Shown one piece after another: positions 1 through 7,594 of a stretch of DNA of 9,306 nt; the stretch's first letter is position 1, and every line of letters starts with the position of its first letter. The notes under the pieces are model-generated. The model was not told where the DNA came from. It saw only the letters and a program-made list of their open reading frames with translations, and did no database searches. This DNA is from an archaeon (lineage in GTDB: Archaea > Iainarchaeota > Iainarchaeia > Iainarchaeales > Iainarchaeaceae), in the NCBI GenBank assembly GCA_024653905.1, contig JANLGZ010000014.1, positions 1 to 9,306 of the forward strand, given 5' to 3'. Position numbers and translations under genes: made by a program.

Positions 1-1
1 C

Positions 2-760
2 TATAATTGAGGTAGGGACTTTAGTTCCTGTTTCTGCTCTGAATTTTTCAACTGACTCATTAACCAAACGGTCTCTTGCATTTTTCACTCTTGTCTGCAG
101 TGTTCTTGTGTTTGGTTGTGCGGTTCCGCCGTATGTTTTATCATCAGGTATTGCGGGCAGTTCCCCAATATTTGCTTTGCCTCTTATCTCTTCAGCGATT
201 TCATCTGCAAATCTTGTTTTATCAATTATTGGTGTTTTTCCTGCGGGGGTATTAATCTTAGCTCTAGCCCCATTAAACTTTTTCAATACATCTGCATCAC
301 CCGATGTTTTGTCTATTGCGTTCTGAATCGCTTCGCTAAGTTCCTCAGATGTCAGCACTCCGCCTCTTCCAAGCGAAGATTTGCTTTTTGCAGCGGCAGA
401 AATTGATGCCTCAATATTTTTTCCAAGTTTACTGCTTAAAGCATCAGTAAAATCATCAACCGCAGAATCTCTTACTCCGCTGAAAACATTTTTCTTGACA
501 TCCTTAATTATTTCATTGGAAACATTCTGCCCAACCACTCTTGCTTTTGACATATAACCCGGAACATACTGGGCTCCTTTTCCAATCAAACTAAAATCAT
601 CAAATGCCGCAGCACCAAAGGTCTGTGAACGTGCCACGAATGAATCTTTAATCAAAACTGATAACGCTAAAGTATCAGTAAATTGCTGTGATACAGGCTG
701 TTGACCAAATTCAGCAATGTACTGTTGGGTTGTCTCAGCATTAGGATTAACTCCATCTAC
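2..760 (-). other. Helical, charged, cysteine-free tail of the giant protein (residues 2166-2418, continues off window)
   Basis: After the hydrophobic stretch the composition changes. Ala, Lys, Asp, Glu and Gly dominate, predicted helices replace strands (for example D-D-F-T-D-A-L-S-S-K-L-G-K and E-E-L-S-E-A-I-Q-N-A-I-D-K-T), no cysteine occurs, and only two sequons remain (N-V-S, N-E-S). The visible end is K-V-P-T-S-I-I at the window edge, still in frame. It does not resemble a Ser/Thr-rich wall-spanning stalk. A head, linker or cytoplasmic domain are all possible and I do not recognise a family. Confidence 0.5.
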
Positions 761-3700
761 GCCCATAGCAGTTAACAGCCATCTTGCACCTGCTCCAAGC
801 TGTCCGCTGATATACTCAATCGCATCTCCCACAACGCCGAGTATTTCATCTACTATCGGCTGAACATTATTGATTATATCACTCAATACAGGAATTTCCC
901 TGCCCATTAGTGCAGCATAAGGCAACCAGCAATCGAATATTAAATTAAATATCCCTGTTCCCCAGCCAACTATTGGTCTTAGTGCAGAAGTGGCACCGCT
1001 GACAACACTGCACGTTCCAACATACCAGTAACCTGCTTTAGTTTTTGCTGAAATTTCCTCTGCCGAATCTCCTTGTTGAATACCTCTAGGATTTTCTTTG
1101 AGTTCCTTTATTTTTGCAACTGTGCTTTGAACATCATTTATTGTTTCAAACTGCCTGAAATTTATTGAAGAAGGATCGCCTTTCCATCCGAATGTCGCAT
1201 AATAATAATTATCAGTGTTTGGTTCTTTTGTTTGAATTTTTTCCATAAAGTCAAGCGGATGTATACCGCAGACTTCCAAACCAACTTCTTTTGTATCATC
1301 AGGCTTTTGGCTTCCTTCACTTCTAAGTACTTCCACCACAATTATTTTTCCCTGTGCGTTTTGTAATTGCGAATCTCCTGTTACACAAACATTTGTTTTT
1401 CCCGTGAATATATTTTTCTTATTATCAAGTTCGGACACTTGAATAGTTATTGGGTTTTGATTAGAATTATCATTTTCTTCTGTTGTTCTGAAGAAAGGAC
1501 TGTCTTTTGTTACTCCACTGATTTCTTCTGATTGTTTTCCTCTTAATATAACATTTTCCTTAACCTGGCTTGAAACAATTACTTCAGCACACTGTGCATT
1601 TTCAAAGTTAACAGAAATTTTATCAGGAGTTGTAAGGCTTAGCTTTCCTCCAATATCCATAGAGCCTTTTATGAGGAAGTAACTTTCATCTTCTGCAATA
1701 CAGCCATCAATCGCGTTTTCTCTCAAACCTGAAATTGCTTCTGCTGCTTCTTTTGCAATTGCACTTTGTACTGTTTCATCTTGCCCGATTGATTCCTTTA
1801 TAGCTGCTGTTATTTTATAAGGCGATTCAAGAGGAACCTTGTCCATTTCAAGTTTAACTAAATAACCTTCATCTTGTCCGAATGCAAGATTCAATTGGTT
1901 TGTTCCTGATGAACCTTTTGTGAATCTTTCTTCTTTGTTGAAAATTTTCTTTGCAACTTCCTTTCCAATATTCTCAAGTGTAGGTTCATTTGTTTCAACA
2001 ACTCCAATCCATGGTTTTCCGCTCTGGCTTACATTAACTCCTTCATCTAGAGGTAAAAAGTTGCTCACATTCTGTATCCTTGCTTCACACTGTTCCGTAA
2101 CCTGTCTTACTTTAACATCTTTATCATCATCTGGGGTTAGGTCTATGACAACATTCATTAATTCAGGAAGAACTCGTCCGCTCTGAACCCTTGCAGAACC
2201 ATTAAGTGTTACACTGTATCTTCCGCATCCGCTGAAATTTGAATTCATGAAAACCTGTTTTGAATACCCACCTAAAAGACCTCCTGCATTATCTCCTTGG
2301 GTAAAATCTGATGTGTAATTCTTTATTGAACTCTGCCTTGTTTTGAATTCCTTTTCAAGAAGTTGAGGAGTTAAAGTATCGTGACTCATGTAAACGTAAA
2401 AGTTCTCAGAAGCCAAACCCATTTCATCAAAATTACAGTATCCCTTTGCAAGATTTTCCTGGCTTGTGCAGTTAAGACTGTGAGAATCTCCTTGCTGAGT
2501 TTGAATTTGCTTTTCTGCATCCTTGATTTTCTGCTCAATCCTGTTGGTTAAATATTTTGCAAGCTGTACCGCATCACAATAAGAGTTATCACATTGCGGT
2601 GCTGAATTATCTGCAAGTATTGGGAACCTCACTGTTTTGGTTGTGTTTGTTCCGCATACAGGAATTTCTCTGGGATCAGCAGCAGCTTCTCCAGCATTTA
2701 TGTTTTGTCCCAACTGAACATCCACAATTATTGGTGAAGAATTTATTGGTGTTCCGCTTCTTGGCAAAAATCCTTTAACAAAAACCTGCACAGGCGTGCC
2801 TTGATAATCCTCGTTCTTTTCAAGAACCAAAGTGAATTTTGATTGTCCTCCAGGAGGAATAAAAGTGTTTAAGGGAGTTAATCTTAGCTTGTTGTTTCCC
2901 AAAGATACCTCTGATAAATCAACAACCCTAACTTCTTCAGCACACGTGTTTCTGAGGGTTATTTCCCTTGAAAGCGCGCCTTCACTACTCTTTGGACTCT
3001 GGAAGTTTATATTGGCTGGAGTTACGGTTAAGCACTGGTCTGATGAAGCATGTGCTGTAATAATAACAGGCCCGAAACTAAATGTCTGCCCGTCTATTAC
3101 TCCTGAAATATCAAGTTCCTTTACCTCAAGCAAAGTGGTTTTCTCATTCCTCAAAACCTGTGCAACTAAAGTATATGGTGGCTGAATTGCCTGTCCTTTT
3201 CGCAGGAATTGTATCGGAATATCAGGAACAACAGTAATATCCACATTACCCGTGCCTTTTGTATCAACAATCCTGAACCTAACATCCTCTATATCTGCTT
3301 CACCGATATTTCTCACAAAGAGTGGAACCTGCGCTGATAACCTTCCTTGTTGATCAGGTCCTAAAAATAATTCAATATTTCTTGTAACCTGTAATGCATA
3401 CCTTGGATTCCAAATATATACCTCTAAAGGAATGCTTTTTTCATAACCATCGGTTTTGAAAACCAAATCAAATTTGAACATTTCTTTTCCAGGGTAGTTC
3501 CTGATTATTTTGTTTGTAATTGAAACAATAACCTCGTCAACATCTTTTCTTCGTCCATCCGAATTTGTTAATTCAGGGGTAAGTCTTATTGTTTCTGCTT
3601 CAACTTCAAGCCCTTGTTCTGCTTTTTTATTACCTGCAATTATTTCAGGAACAAGTTCCATTTCAAACCCTTGGCACTCTGGTTTTTCAGCGAGCTTTGC

Positions 3701-6700
3701 CGTAAAACTAGTTGAGCTTGTGGTTGTAAAATTATTGTATGTATAATAGTTTGTTGATTGGTTTGGAGGGAGCGTTCCGTAAGTTGCATCATAATAACCC
3801 CTGTCTTCTAATCCTGATGCCACATACACCGCAAGTTTTTTCTTGCTGAATTCAATACATGCAGAATCTATTTTAGGATTAAATTCTACCTTGATTTTTG
3901 TTTCTGCTGAAACCGAGAATCCTGTTTGTGTTCTTCCTCTTACAATAATTCTTGCTTCTCCTTGGCTAGTTTCTTTATCTCCAATATATTCTGCCTGTAC
4001 AACAAGTCTTTGTGAAGAGTTAGGTCCCAATACTGAAACAGGAGTAACCTGTATATCCATTCCCTGAGGCAGCACGCCAATCGGAACAACTTCAAAACTT
4101 AATTGTTCCACTCCTTGCTTTGAAAGGTTCTGGATTTCAATAAATTGTTCAGCAATAGTCTGACCTTTTCTGATTGTAATAAATGCTTCATCTTCTGTAA
4201 ATGCAATTACTCCTTCTTTGGTTATTTCAATTGCTCCTTTCAATGGTTTGAATCTTTTTGCACTAACCTCAAACAAAAGCATTCCTGCATCAAAAGAATT
4301 CTTCACAGAATATCTTCCATTTCCGCCTTTGTTTGTTGATGCATCTCCTTGTATTGTTTCTAAATGTTCCCCTGCTTCGCTTGAAAGTTTTATTTCCGCA
4401 TTTTCAATTTGGTTTCCTGCACTATCATTTAAAATTATTACAAAGTCTTCTCCCAGCACAACATTTCCCGGGATTGTTTTCATTACAATATTTCTTTCCT
4501 CATAAATTTCAAAATTAAATTGTTCATTAAGAATGGTTTCTCCTGAAATTAATTGCAACACTATTTGCGAATTTTCTGTAATATAAGGTTTGAAAAAAAT
4601 TCTCACGCTTGTTGTTTCCCCTTCCAATGCAGAAACATTCTCAACCTGTATTGCTGTATCCGTGCTGTTAGTATCAATAAAGTTTGCAAAATCATTTATT
4701 CCAAAACCCTGGAAACCGATTTTTGGTTTCTGTCTTTGGGTTGATGCTTTTACAGTAACTTCGCTTGCCTTATCAGGAGAAAGATTCACTTCTAAAGCAT
4801 AAACTTCTCCAATAATTGCTTCAAAGTTTTCAGGACTGAATTCAGAACCATCGCTTCTGATAAATTTGTACGAAGCGCACAATTCATTTTTGCATGAAGC
4901 GCTTTGCTCCAGAATTTTTATTCTATCCTTGCCGGTTTCAGAGTAAAGCGATGTTTTGTTTGATGAGAAAACATCAATTCCTAATTCAGGATCTGCTGGA
5001 GTTCTGTAAATTATATTACTTATTTTTGACCATGCCCTGTAACTCAAAAGTATATCAGGAACACTTGCGGTTTCCTTTGCTTTTGCCCTTACTTTTATTA
5101 TTTTTTCTCCGCCAGTTTCAAATGTTATTTCCACAAATTTGTTGTACTTTCCTTCTTCTCCTTTATTATCATAATCCAGTGCCTCAAAACCAGGGCTTGG
5201 TTCGGGAGAATAACTCCTCCCATAAAATGCTTTTCCGCCAGAAGCAGAATAACCAATTATTCCAGCATCCTGCGAATCAGCAAACCTTACATTATCATCG
5301 CCTAACCTTACATGCAAACCGTTTTCAGTTGCCCCCTCAATATAAACTGCCCTGAATTTTAAGAAATAATCAATTCCTTTTGCAAGACCATTTGCAGGGC
5401 TTCCATCAATATTGAATACTCCCAAAAATTCAAGTTCTGGGTTAGTGGTAGGACCGCTTTTCCCCTGAGGAGAAACACTAACTTTTTCCAATTCTGCAAC
5501 AAAAATTTCTTCCTCAAAAACATTCCCTTCATTATCAGTAACAGCAACTTTCACATAACTATTTTCTTTCGGATCAAAACTAATTCCGCCTTTTGTGTAT
5601 TCCCCCTCAAACAAAAGATCTGTTCCTGCAATGATTGTCACAAAACCAGAATCAATTTCTTTTCCCTGTTCATCAAGCACAGTTAAAGAAACCTGCGAGA
5701 ACGGCCGTATCATTACTATGAATGATTCGTTTTCAAAAGTCTGAAGAATACTTTTAGTATCCTGTCCTTCCAGAAGTCCTTTTGTTGCATTGATTACCAG
5801 AGTTGAATTTAATGGCGCAAGGAATGAAAATTTCCCTGTTGAATCGGTTTTCTGCGGAGGAATTCCCAATGGAATTAAACCTGCTTCAGTTTCCTCTAAA
5901 AAATTCAAAGTTGCATCATTGATTGCATTGCTCTGATCATCAGTTGTATAAACAGTTAATGAACCGGAATTATCCGCTGTTGCTCTTTGCATTACAAGAG
6001 TAATATTATTTTTTTCATTCAGACTGATTGCTTCTCGTGCAGGAACAAACTTTTCATCCCATGCGCTAACAAAGTATACTTCTTCAGGTGAAAGATTTTC
6101 AAAAACAACTTCTCCTGCAAGTGAGGTTGTCTTGTTGTTCAAAAGCTCTCCTAAACTATTGAATAGGAAAACATCCATAGAAGTCAATGGTCGGCCGGTA
6201 ACATCAATAACCCCTACAGTTAATGCATTCTGTCCTGGCTTGAGATAAACTTCTCTTATTTCTTCTTCATTTCTTAGTGTAATATTTTCTTCAAGAATAC
6301 TGGAATCATAAGTAATGTAATTTTCTTTTTCGATTACAATTCGAACTGATGTTCCTTTTGAAATTTTTGTTACCTGTTCTCCATCATTATCAGTTTCAAC
6401 AAGTTCAGTAATAATTTCATTATCTTTAGAATCAAAAACTCTCATTGTAAAATTTCCAAGTCTTTGTTGTGTTTCAAAATCAAAAATCCTCACAATAAGA
6501 TTTGATTTTCCTAAAGAAGCGCCTGCTTTTGGAACCAGTTTTATTTCGCTAATTTCATCAGATAAAAAGCTCGTGTCTAAAATTTTCTGTTCATAATTTG
6601 GGTGTTCTATTGTGAGCGTTGTATCTTCACCAATGATTACTCCTGGGCAGGTGTAAATACCTCTTGCACCCTCAAAACATTCAACCCCTGCCTGATCCGC

Positions 6701-7255
6701 GATTAGTGCTGAAAGCTCTGCGCCCTGAATAAGATCTCCTGTTTCAATATCCACAAGCCTTATTGCTCCTTCAGTGTAGGCAACAATTTTTTTGAGCTGT
6801 ATTGAAACAGTTTTTTCTGCCTTGTCAATAACAAATCTGCTTGTGAATAATTCATGTCCTTCTTTTGAAGCGTCCAGAATAATTTTCGAGCCAATGCCCC
6901 TTGGAATTTTTATAATTTGCCCGTCTCTAAATGAAACTGAACCAATTTCAATTTTTTTTCCGCTGGCCTCATCTGTAAAAGTAATGCTTACTCCACTCAG
7001 GGTCGCGTTTGTATTATCCGTAATATTCAGACTTACAACTGTTTCAGCGCTTGAAAGAAAAAGAAATCCGTATGCTAAAAACAGAATTGCCAGAATTCCA
7101 AATATTGCTACTGGGAAAGCAGGAATGCCGCGTTCTTCCAAAGGATCAAGAACTGAGTAAACAGGGATTCCCTTATCGCTGATGAAATCCATCAGGCCAA
7201 AGAACTTATCCTCCATTGCGGTATAAACGCCTCCAATCTGCTCTGACAAACCCAT
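2..7255 (-). CDS. Giant N-terminally anchored multidomain surface protein (partial, 3' end off window)
   Basis: I read the minus strand in this frame from ATG at 7255 to the left edge and found no stop in 2418 codons, so the protein exceeds about 260 kDa and its C-terminus is missing here. The start is the first in-frame ATG after an in-frame TAA (7346-7348), with a weak AAAGGT ribosome site (7262-7267) and a TATA-like box further upstream. Domain order is a cytoplasmic leader (1-45), one membrane helix (46-67), about six carboxypeptidase-regulatory/CnaB-like repeats (71-604), Ig/CARDB/ASH-like domains (605-1530), a cysteine-bearing mixed region (1534-2074), a hydrophobic stretch (2075-2165) and a helical charged tail (2166-2418). 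Over two dozen N-x-S/T sequons suggest a glycosylated exterior. No catalytic motif was recognised. The role is inferred to be structural, adhesive or cell-contact. It lies downstream of an archaeosortase gene, on the same strand, with its own promoter. The coding call is secure; family names for domains rest on pattern only. Confidence 0.93.
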   Translation of the reverse strand, partial: MGLSEQIGGVYTAMEDKFFGLMDFISDKGIPVYSVLDPLEERGIPAFPVAIFGILAILFLAYGFLFLSSAETVVSLNITDNTNATLSGVSITFTDEASGKKIEIGSVSFRDGQIIKIPRGIGSKIILDASKEGHELFTSRFVIDKAEKTVSIQLKKIVAYTEGAIRLVDIETGDLIQGAELSALIADQAGVECFEGARGIYTCPGVIIGEDTTLTIEHPNYEQKILDTSFLSDEISEIKLVPKAGASLGKSNLIVRIFDFETQQRLGNFTMRVFDSKDNEIITELVETDNDGEQVTKISKGTSVRIVIEKENYITYDSSILEENITLRNEEEIREVYLKPGQNALTVGVIDVTGRPLTSMDVFLFNSLGELLNNKTTSLAGEVVFENLSPEEVYFVSAWDEKFVPAREAISLNEKNNITLVMQRATADNSGSLTVYTTDDQSNAINDATLNFLEETEAGLIPLGIPPQKTDSTGKFSFLAPLNSTLVINATKGLLEGQDTKSILQTFENESFIVMIRPFSQVSLTVLDEQGKEIDSGFVTIIAGTDLLFEGEYTKGGISFDPKENSYVKVAVTDNEGNVFEEEIFVAELEKVSVSPQGKSGPTTNPELEFLGVFNIDGSPANGLAKGIDYFLKFRAVYIEGATENGLHVRLGDDNVRFADSQDAGIIGYSASGGKAFYGRSYSPEPSPGFEALDYDNKGEEGKYNKFVEITFETGGEKIIKVRAKAKETASVPDILLSYRAWSKISNIIYRTPADPELGIDVFSSNKTSLYSETGKDRIKILEQSASCKNELCASYKFIRSDGSEFSPENFEAIIGEVYALEVNLSPDKASEVTVKASTQRQKPKIGFQGFGINDFANFIDTNSTDTAIQVENVSALEGETTSVRIFFKPYITENSQIVLQLISGETILNEQFNFEIYEERNIVMKTIPGNVVLGEDFVIILNDSAGNQIENAEIKLSSEAGEHLETIQGDASTNKGGNGRYSVKNSFDAGMLLFEVSAKRFKPLKGAIEITKEGVIAFTEDEAFITIRKGQTIAEQFIEIQNLSKQGVEQLSFEVVPIGVLPQGMDIQVTPVSVLGPNSSQRLVVQAEYIGDKETSQGEARIIVRGRTQTGFSVSAETKIKVEFNPKIDSACIEFSKKKLAVYVASGLEDRGYYDATYGTLPPNQSTNYYTYNNFTTTSSTSFTAKLAEKPECQGFEMELVPEIIAGNKKAEQGLEVEAETIRLTPELTNSDGRRKDVDEVIVSITNKIIRNYPGKEMFKFDLVFKTDGYEKSIPLEVYIWNPRYALQVTRNIELFLGPDQQGRLSAQVPLFVRNIGEADIEDVRFRIVDTKGTGNVDITVVPDIPIQFLRKGQAIQPPYTLVAQVLRNEKTTLLEVKELDISGVIDGQTFSFGPVIITAHASSDQCLTVTPANINFQSPKSSEGALSREITLRNTCAEEVRVVDLSEVSLGNNKLRLTPLNTFIPPGGQSKFTLVLEKNEDYQGTPVQVFVKGFLPRSGTPINSSPIIVDVQLGQNINAGEAAADPREIPVCGTNTTKTVRFPILADNSAPQCDNSYCDAVQLAKYLTNRIEQKIKDAEKQIQTQQGDSHSLNCTSQENLAKGYCNFDEMGLASENFYVYMSHDTLTPQLLEKEFKTRQSSIKNYTSDFTQGDNAGGLLGGYSKQVFMNSNFSGCGRYSVTLNGSARVQSGRVLPELMNVVIDLTPDDDKDVKVRQVTEQCEARIQNVSNFLPLDEGVNVSQSGKPWIGVVETNEPTLENIGKEVAKKIFNKEERFTKGSSGTNQLNLAFGQDEGYLVKLEMDKVPLESPYKITAAIKESIGQDETVQSAIAKEAAEAISGLRENAIDGCIAEDESYFLIKGSMDIGGKLSLTTPDKISVNFENAQCAEVIVSSQVKENVILRGKQSEEISGVTKDSPFFRTTEENDNSNQNPITIQVSELDNKKNIFTGKTNVCVTGDSQLQNAQGKIIVVEVLRSEGSQKPDDTKEVGLEVCGIHPLDFMEKIQTKEPNTDNYYYATFGWKGDPSSINFRQFETINDVQSTVAKIKELKENPRGIQQGDSAEEISAKTKAGYWYVGTCSVVSGATSALRPIVGWGTGIFNLIFDCWLPYAALMGREIPVLSDIINNVQPIVDEILGVVGDAIEYISGQLGAGARWLLTAMGVDGVNPNAETTQQYIAEFGQQPVSQQFTDTLALSVLIKDSFVARSQTFGAAAFDDFSLIGKGAQYVPGYMSKARVVGQNVSNEIIKDVKKNVFSGVRDSAVDDFTDALSSKLGKNIEASISAAAKSKSSLGRGGVLTSEELSEAIQNAIDKTSGDADVLKKFNGARAKINTPAGKTPIIDKTRFADEIAEEIRGKANIGELPAIPDDKTYGGTAQPNTRTLQTRVKNARDRLVNESVEKFRAETGTKVPTSII
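761..1033 (-). other. Hydrophobic stretch, candidate second membrane-interacting region (residues 2075-2165)
   Basis: Residues 2075-2117 run from G-Y-W-Y-V-G-T-C to L-P-Y-A-A-L-M with only R2093 and D2108 charged. They contain the aromatic and small-residue run G-W-G-T-G-I-F-N-L-I-F. Two cysteines (C2082, C2109) bracket the stretch. Residues 2120-2165 continue as amphipathic to hydrophobic helices (I-I-N-N-V-Q-P-I-V-D-E-I-L-G-V-V-G). It could be a membrane-spanning hairpin, a membrane-inserting segment or a buried hydrophobic core. The sequence alone does not decide which. Confidence 0.5.
1034..2656 (-). other. Cysteine-bearing mixed alpha/beta region of the giant protein (residues 1534-2074)
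   Basis: This part leaves the regular beta-sandwich pattern. It starts with V-C-G-T-N-T-T (C1534), then D-N-S-Y-C-D (C1560) and a charged amphipathic helix with a coiled-coil look (about 1561-1590, R-I-E-Q-K-I-K-D-A-E-K-Q-I-Q). Several further single cysteines follow, some beside sequons (N-C-T-S, N-F-S-G-C-G), together with V-E-V-C-G-I-H-P (about 1995) and Y-Y-Y-A-T-F-G-W (about 2017-2024). An even spread of cysteines in an AT-rich archaeal protein suggests extracellular disulfides. I do not recognise a family. Confidence 0.5.
2666..5443 (-). other. Ig-like/CARDB/ASH-like stalk domains of the giant protein (residues 605-1530)
   Basis: The region is beta-rich throughout. Residues 605-760 read like a CARDB or cohesin-type module. 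Residues about 780-1015 contain a C788-x4-C793 pair and further Ig-like units. Residues 1018-1125 resemble a NEW3/CARDB module, with G-Q-T followed by I-E-I-Q-N-L-S and a closing I-I-V-R-G. Residues 1133-1405 include C1133 and C1194 and a R-N-I-G-E-A-D-I strand typical of such folds. Residues 1408-1530 start C-L-T-V-T-P and reach R-N-T-C (C1438), the layout of ASPM-SPD2-hydin or choice-of-anchor type domains in which a conserved Cys pair could form a disulfide. Exact boundaries need profile searches. Confidence 0.6.
5444..7045 (-). repeat. About six beta-sandwich repeats of roughly 90 residues, carboxypeptidase-regulatory/CnaB-like (residues 71-604)
   Basis: Units begin near residues 71, 160, 249, 342, 430 and 520, a spacing of 85-95. 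Each has the pattern of a beta strand, D or T-G, a small turn such as G-R-P-L or S-N-A-I, a second strand with V/A-x-L/F, then a T-D-x-x-G-x-x-x-F turn and a closing strand containing V/I-x-A. Examples are L-T-V-G-V-I-D-V-T-G-R-P-L at about 346 and S-L-T-V-Y-T-T-D-D at about 432. This pattern is typical of carboxypeptidase regulatory-like, CnaB and transthyretin-like folds that build stalks in secreted proteins. The copies are strongly diverged at DNA level. Unit 2 has a cysteine pair (C193, C203), the only cysteines in the repeat block. Confidence 0.7.
7055..7255 (-). other. Cytoplasmic leader and N-terminal membrane anchor of the giant protein (residues 1-67)
   Basis: Residues 1-45 carry charged and amphipathic segments and no cleavable signal peptide. 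Residues 46-67 are an uninterrupted hydrophobic helix (A-F-P-V-A-I-F-G-I-L-A-I-L-F-L-A-Y-G-F-L-F-L) followed directly by S-S-A-E and beta-strand-rich sequence with sequons. Acidic and basic residues before the helix and sequons after it suggest an N-in, C-out orientation. Just before the helix the motif K-G-I-P-V-Y-S-V (28-35) is echoed by R-G-I-P-A-F-P-V (42-49), an internal repeat separated by D-P-L-E-E. The absence of a signal-peptidase-like A-x-A site makes an uncleaved anchor likely. Confidence 0.8.
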
Positions 7256-7261
7256 GATTAA

Positions 7262-7267
7262 ACCTTT
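7262..7267 (-). promoter_or_regulatory. Weak ribosome binding site of the giant gene
   Basis: On the minus strand AAAGGT lies 6 bases before the ATG at 7255. The match to the archaeal anti-Shine-Dalgarno sequence is short, so initiation may instead depend on a short leader. Confidence 0.4.
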
Positions 7268-7296
7268 TAACGGTATAAGATTAATTGCATCTATTC

Positions 7297-7304
7297 TAAT
7301 ATAA
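7297..7304 (-). promoter_or_regulatory. Archaeal TATA-like box of the giant gene
   Basis: The minus strand reads TTATATTA here, preceded by the purine-rich AAAC where a BRE could sit. With transcription starting about 25 bases downstream, the leader would be about 20-25 nt, a normal archaeal length. Further A/T boxes upstream (two direct copies of atatatta on the plus strand at 7331-7338 and 7341-7348) are alternatives. Confidence 0.45.
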
Positions 7305-7524
7305 TGTTTATGATTAGTAGAATTGAAGTCATATATTAAGATATATTAATGAATTTAATAAAACTGCATAATTCTCTAATAATAAAACGTGAAATCCTCT
7401 ACTTTAATTCCAGTAAAATTCACAAAACTCAGGTTACATTTCTTTTTTATAGCTGAAAAGCATTTTTATTCAGTGATTCAATGGTTAATTTTTTCATTTG
7501 CAAGGGGATAAGCCTCAAGCAAAA

Positions 7525-7575
7525 TCATTTTTTTGTTGCCCACTTAAACCATGCAAAATAAAATCCTGCCGCCGT
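7525..7575 (-). pseudogene. Diverged second copy of an archaeosortase C-terminal tail
   Basis: The minus strand encodes T-A-A-G-F-Y-F-A-W-F-K-W-A-T-K-K followed by TGA (7525-7527). This matches the end of the neighbouring archaeosortase, T-I-A-G-F-Y-F-L-W-F-R-W-S-T-K-T-K, with mostly conservative changes (L to A, R to K, S to A). At DNA level 24 of 31 bases agree between 7539-7569 and 7644-7674, an offset of exactly 105 bases, so the copy is in the same frame as the intact gene and separated from it only by the TAA at 7627. No start codon or rest of an archaeosortase precedes it. It is best read as the remnant of a paralogous or older archaeosortase gene, or of a partial 3'-end duplication. 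Confidence 0.75.
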
Positions 7576-7590
7576 CTGCTCCCGGCGGTA
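7567..7590. repeat. GC-rich hairpin overlapping the tail remnant
   Basis: On the plus strand ccgccg (7569-7574) pairs perfectly with cggcgg (7583-7588) around an 8-base loop. A G-T wobble and a T-A pair extend it to 8 bp. On the minus strand it is followed by GATTTTATTTT, so as RNA it could act as an intrinsic-like terminator of the archaeosortase operon. Its GC content stands out sharply from the AT-rich surroundings. It may instead be part of a small palindromic repeat element together with the neighbouring inverted repeat. Confidence 0.6.
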
Positions 7591-7594
7591 GAGC

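Larger units (their letters stand above)
7256..7524. other. AT-rich intergenic region upstream of the giant gene
   Basis: Apart from the promoter elements and two atatatta copies I see no gene here. There is no tRNA-like cloverleaf, no CRISPR repeat and no ORF with a convincing ribosome site. Short T-tracts on the minus strand after the archaeosortase could help to terminate its transcript. Confidence 0.6.

Noticed and set aside
108..5355. Plus-strand open frames across the left half of the window (for example 116-406, 2832-3185, 4894-5355)
   Set aside because: All lie antisense to the continuous minus-strand frame. They lack ribosome sites, read as low-complexity Ser/Phe/Leu-rich peptides typical of complement frames, and share no domains.
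5359..5547. 62-codon minus-strand frame
   Set aside because: It is a different frame inside the giant gene, and the giant frame encodes coherent domain sequence through this stretch.
6792..7160. 122-codon plus-strand frame opposite the start of the giant gene
   Set aside because: It lies opposite the membrane anchor and the first repeats of the giant gene, and has no ribosome site or recognisable domain.
2..7255. Possible frameshift or fusion of two genes within the giant frame
   Set aside because: I followed every codon from 7255 to 2 with no stop, and recognisable domain sequence continues on both sides of each composition change, so there is no sign of a break within the window.
7331..7348. 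Two direct copies of atatatta as a possible operator
   Set aside because: They are very short and fully A/T in an A/T-rich spacer, so chance or alternative TATA boxes explain them equally well.
7447..7497. 16-codon minus-strand ORF beginning M-K-K-L-T-I-E-S
   Set aside because: Too short, no convincing ribosome site and no similarity to neighbours, in an AT-rich spacer where such ORFs arise by chance.
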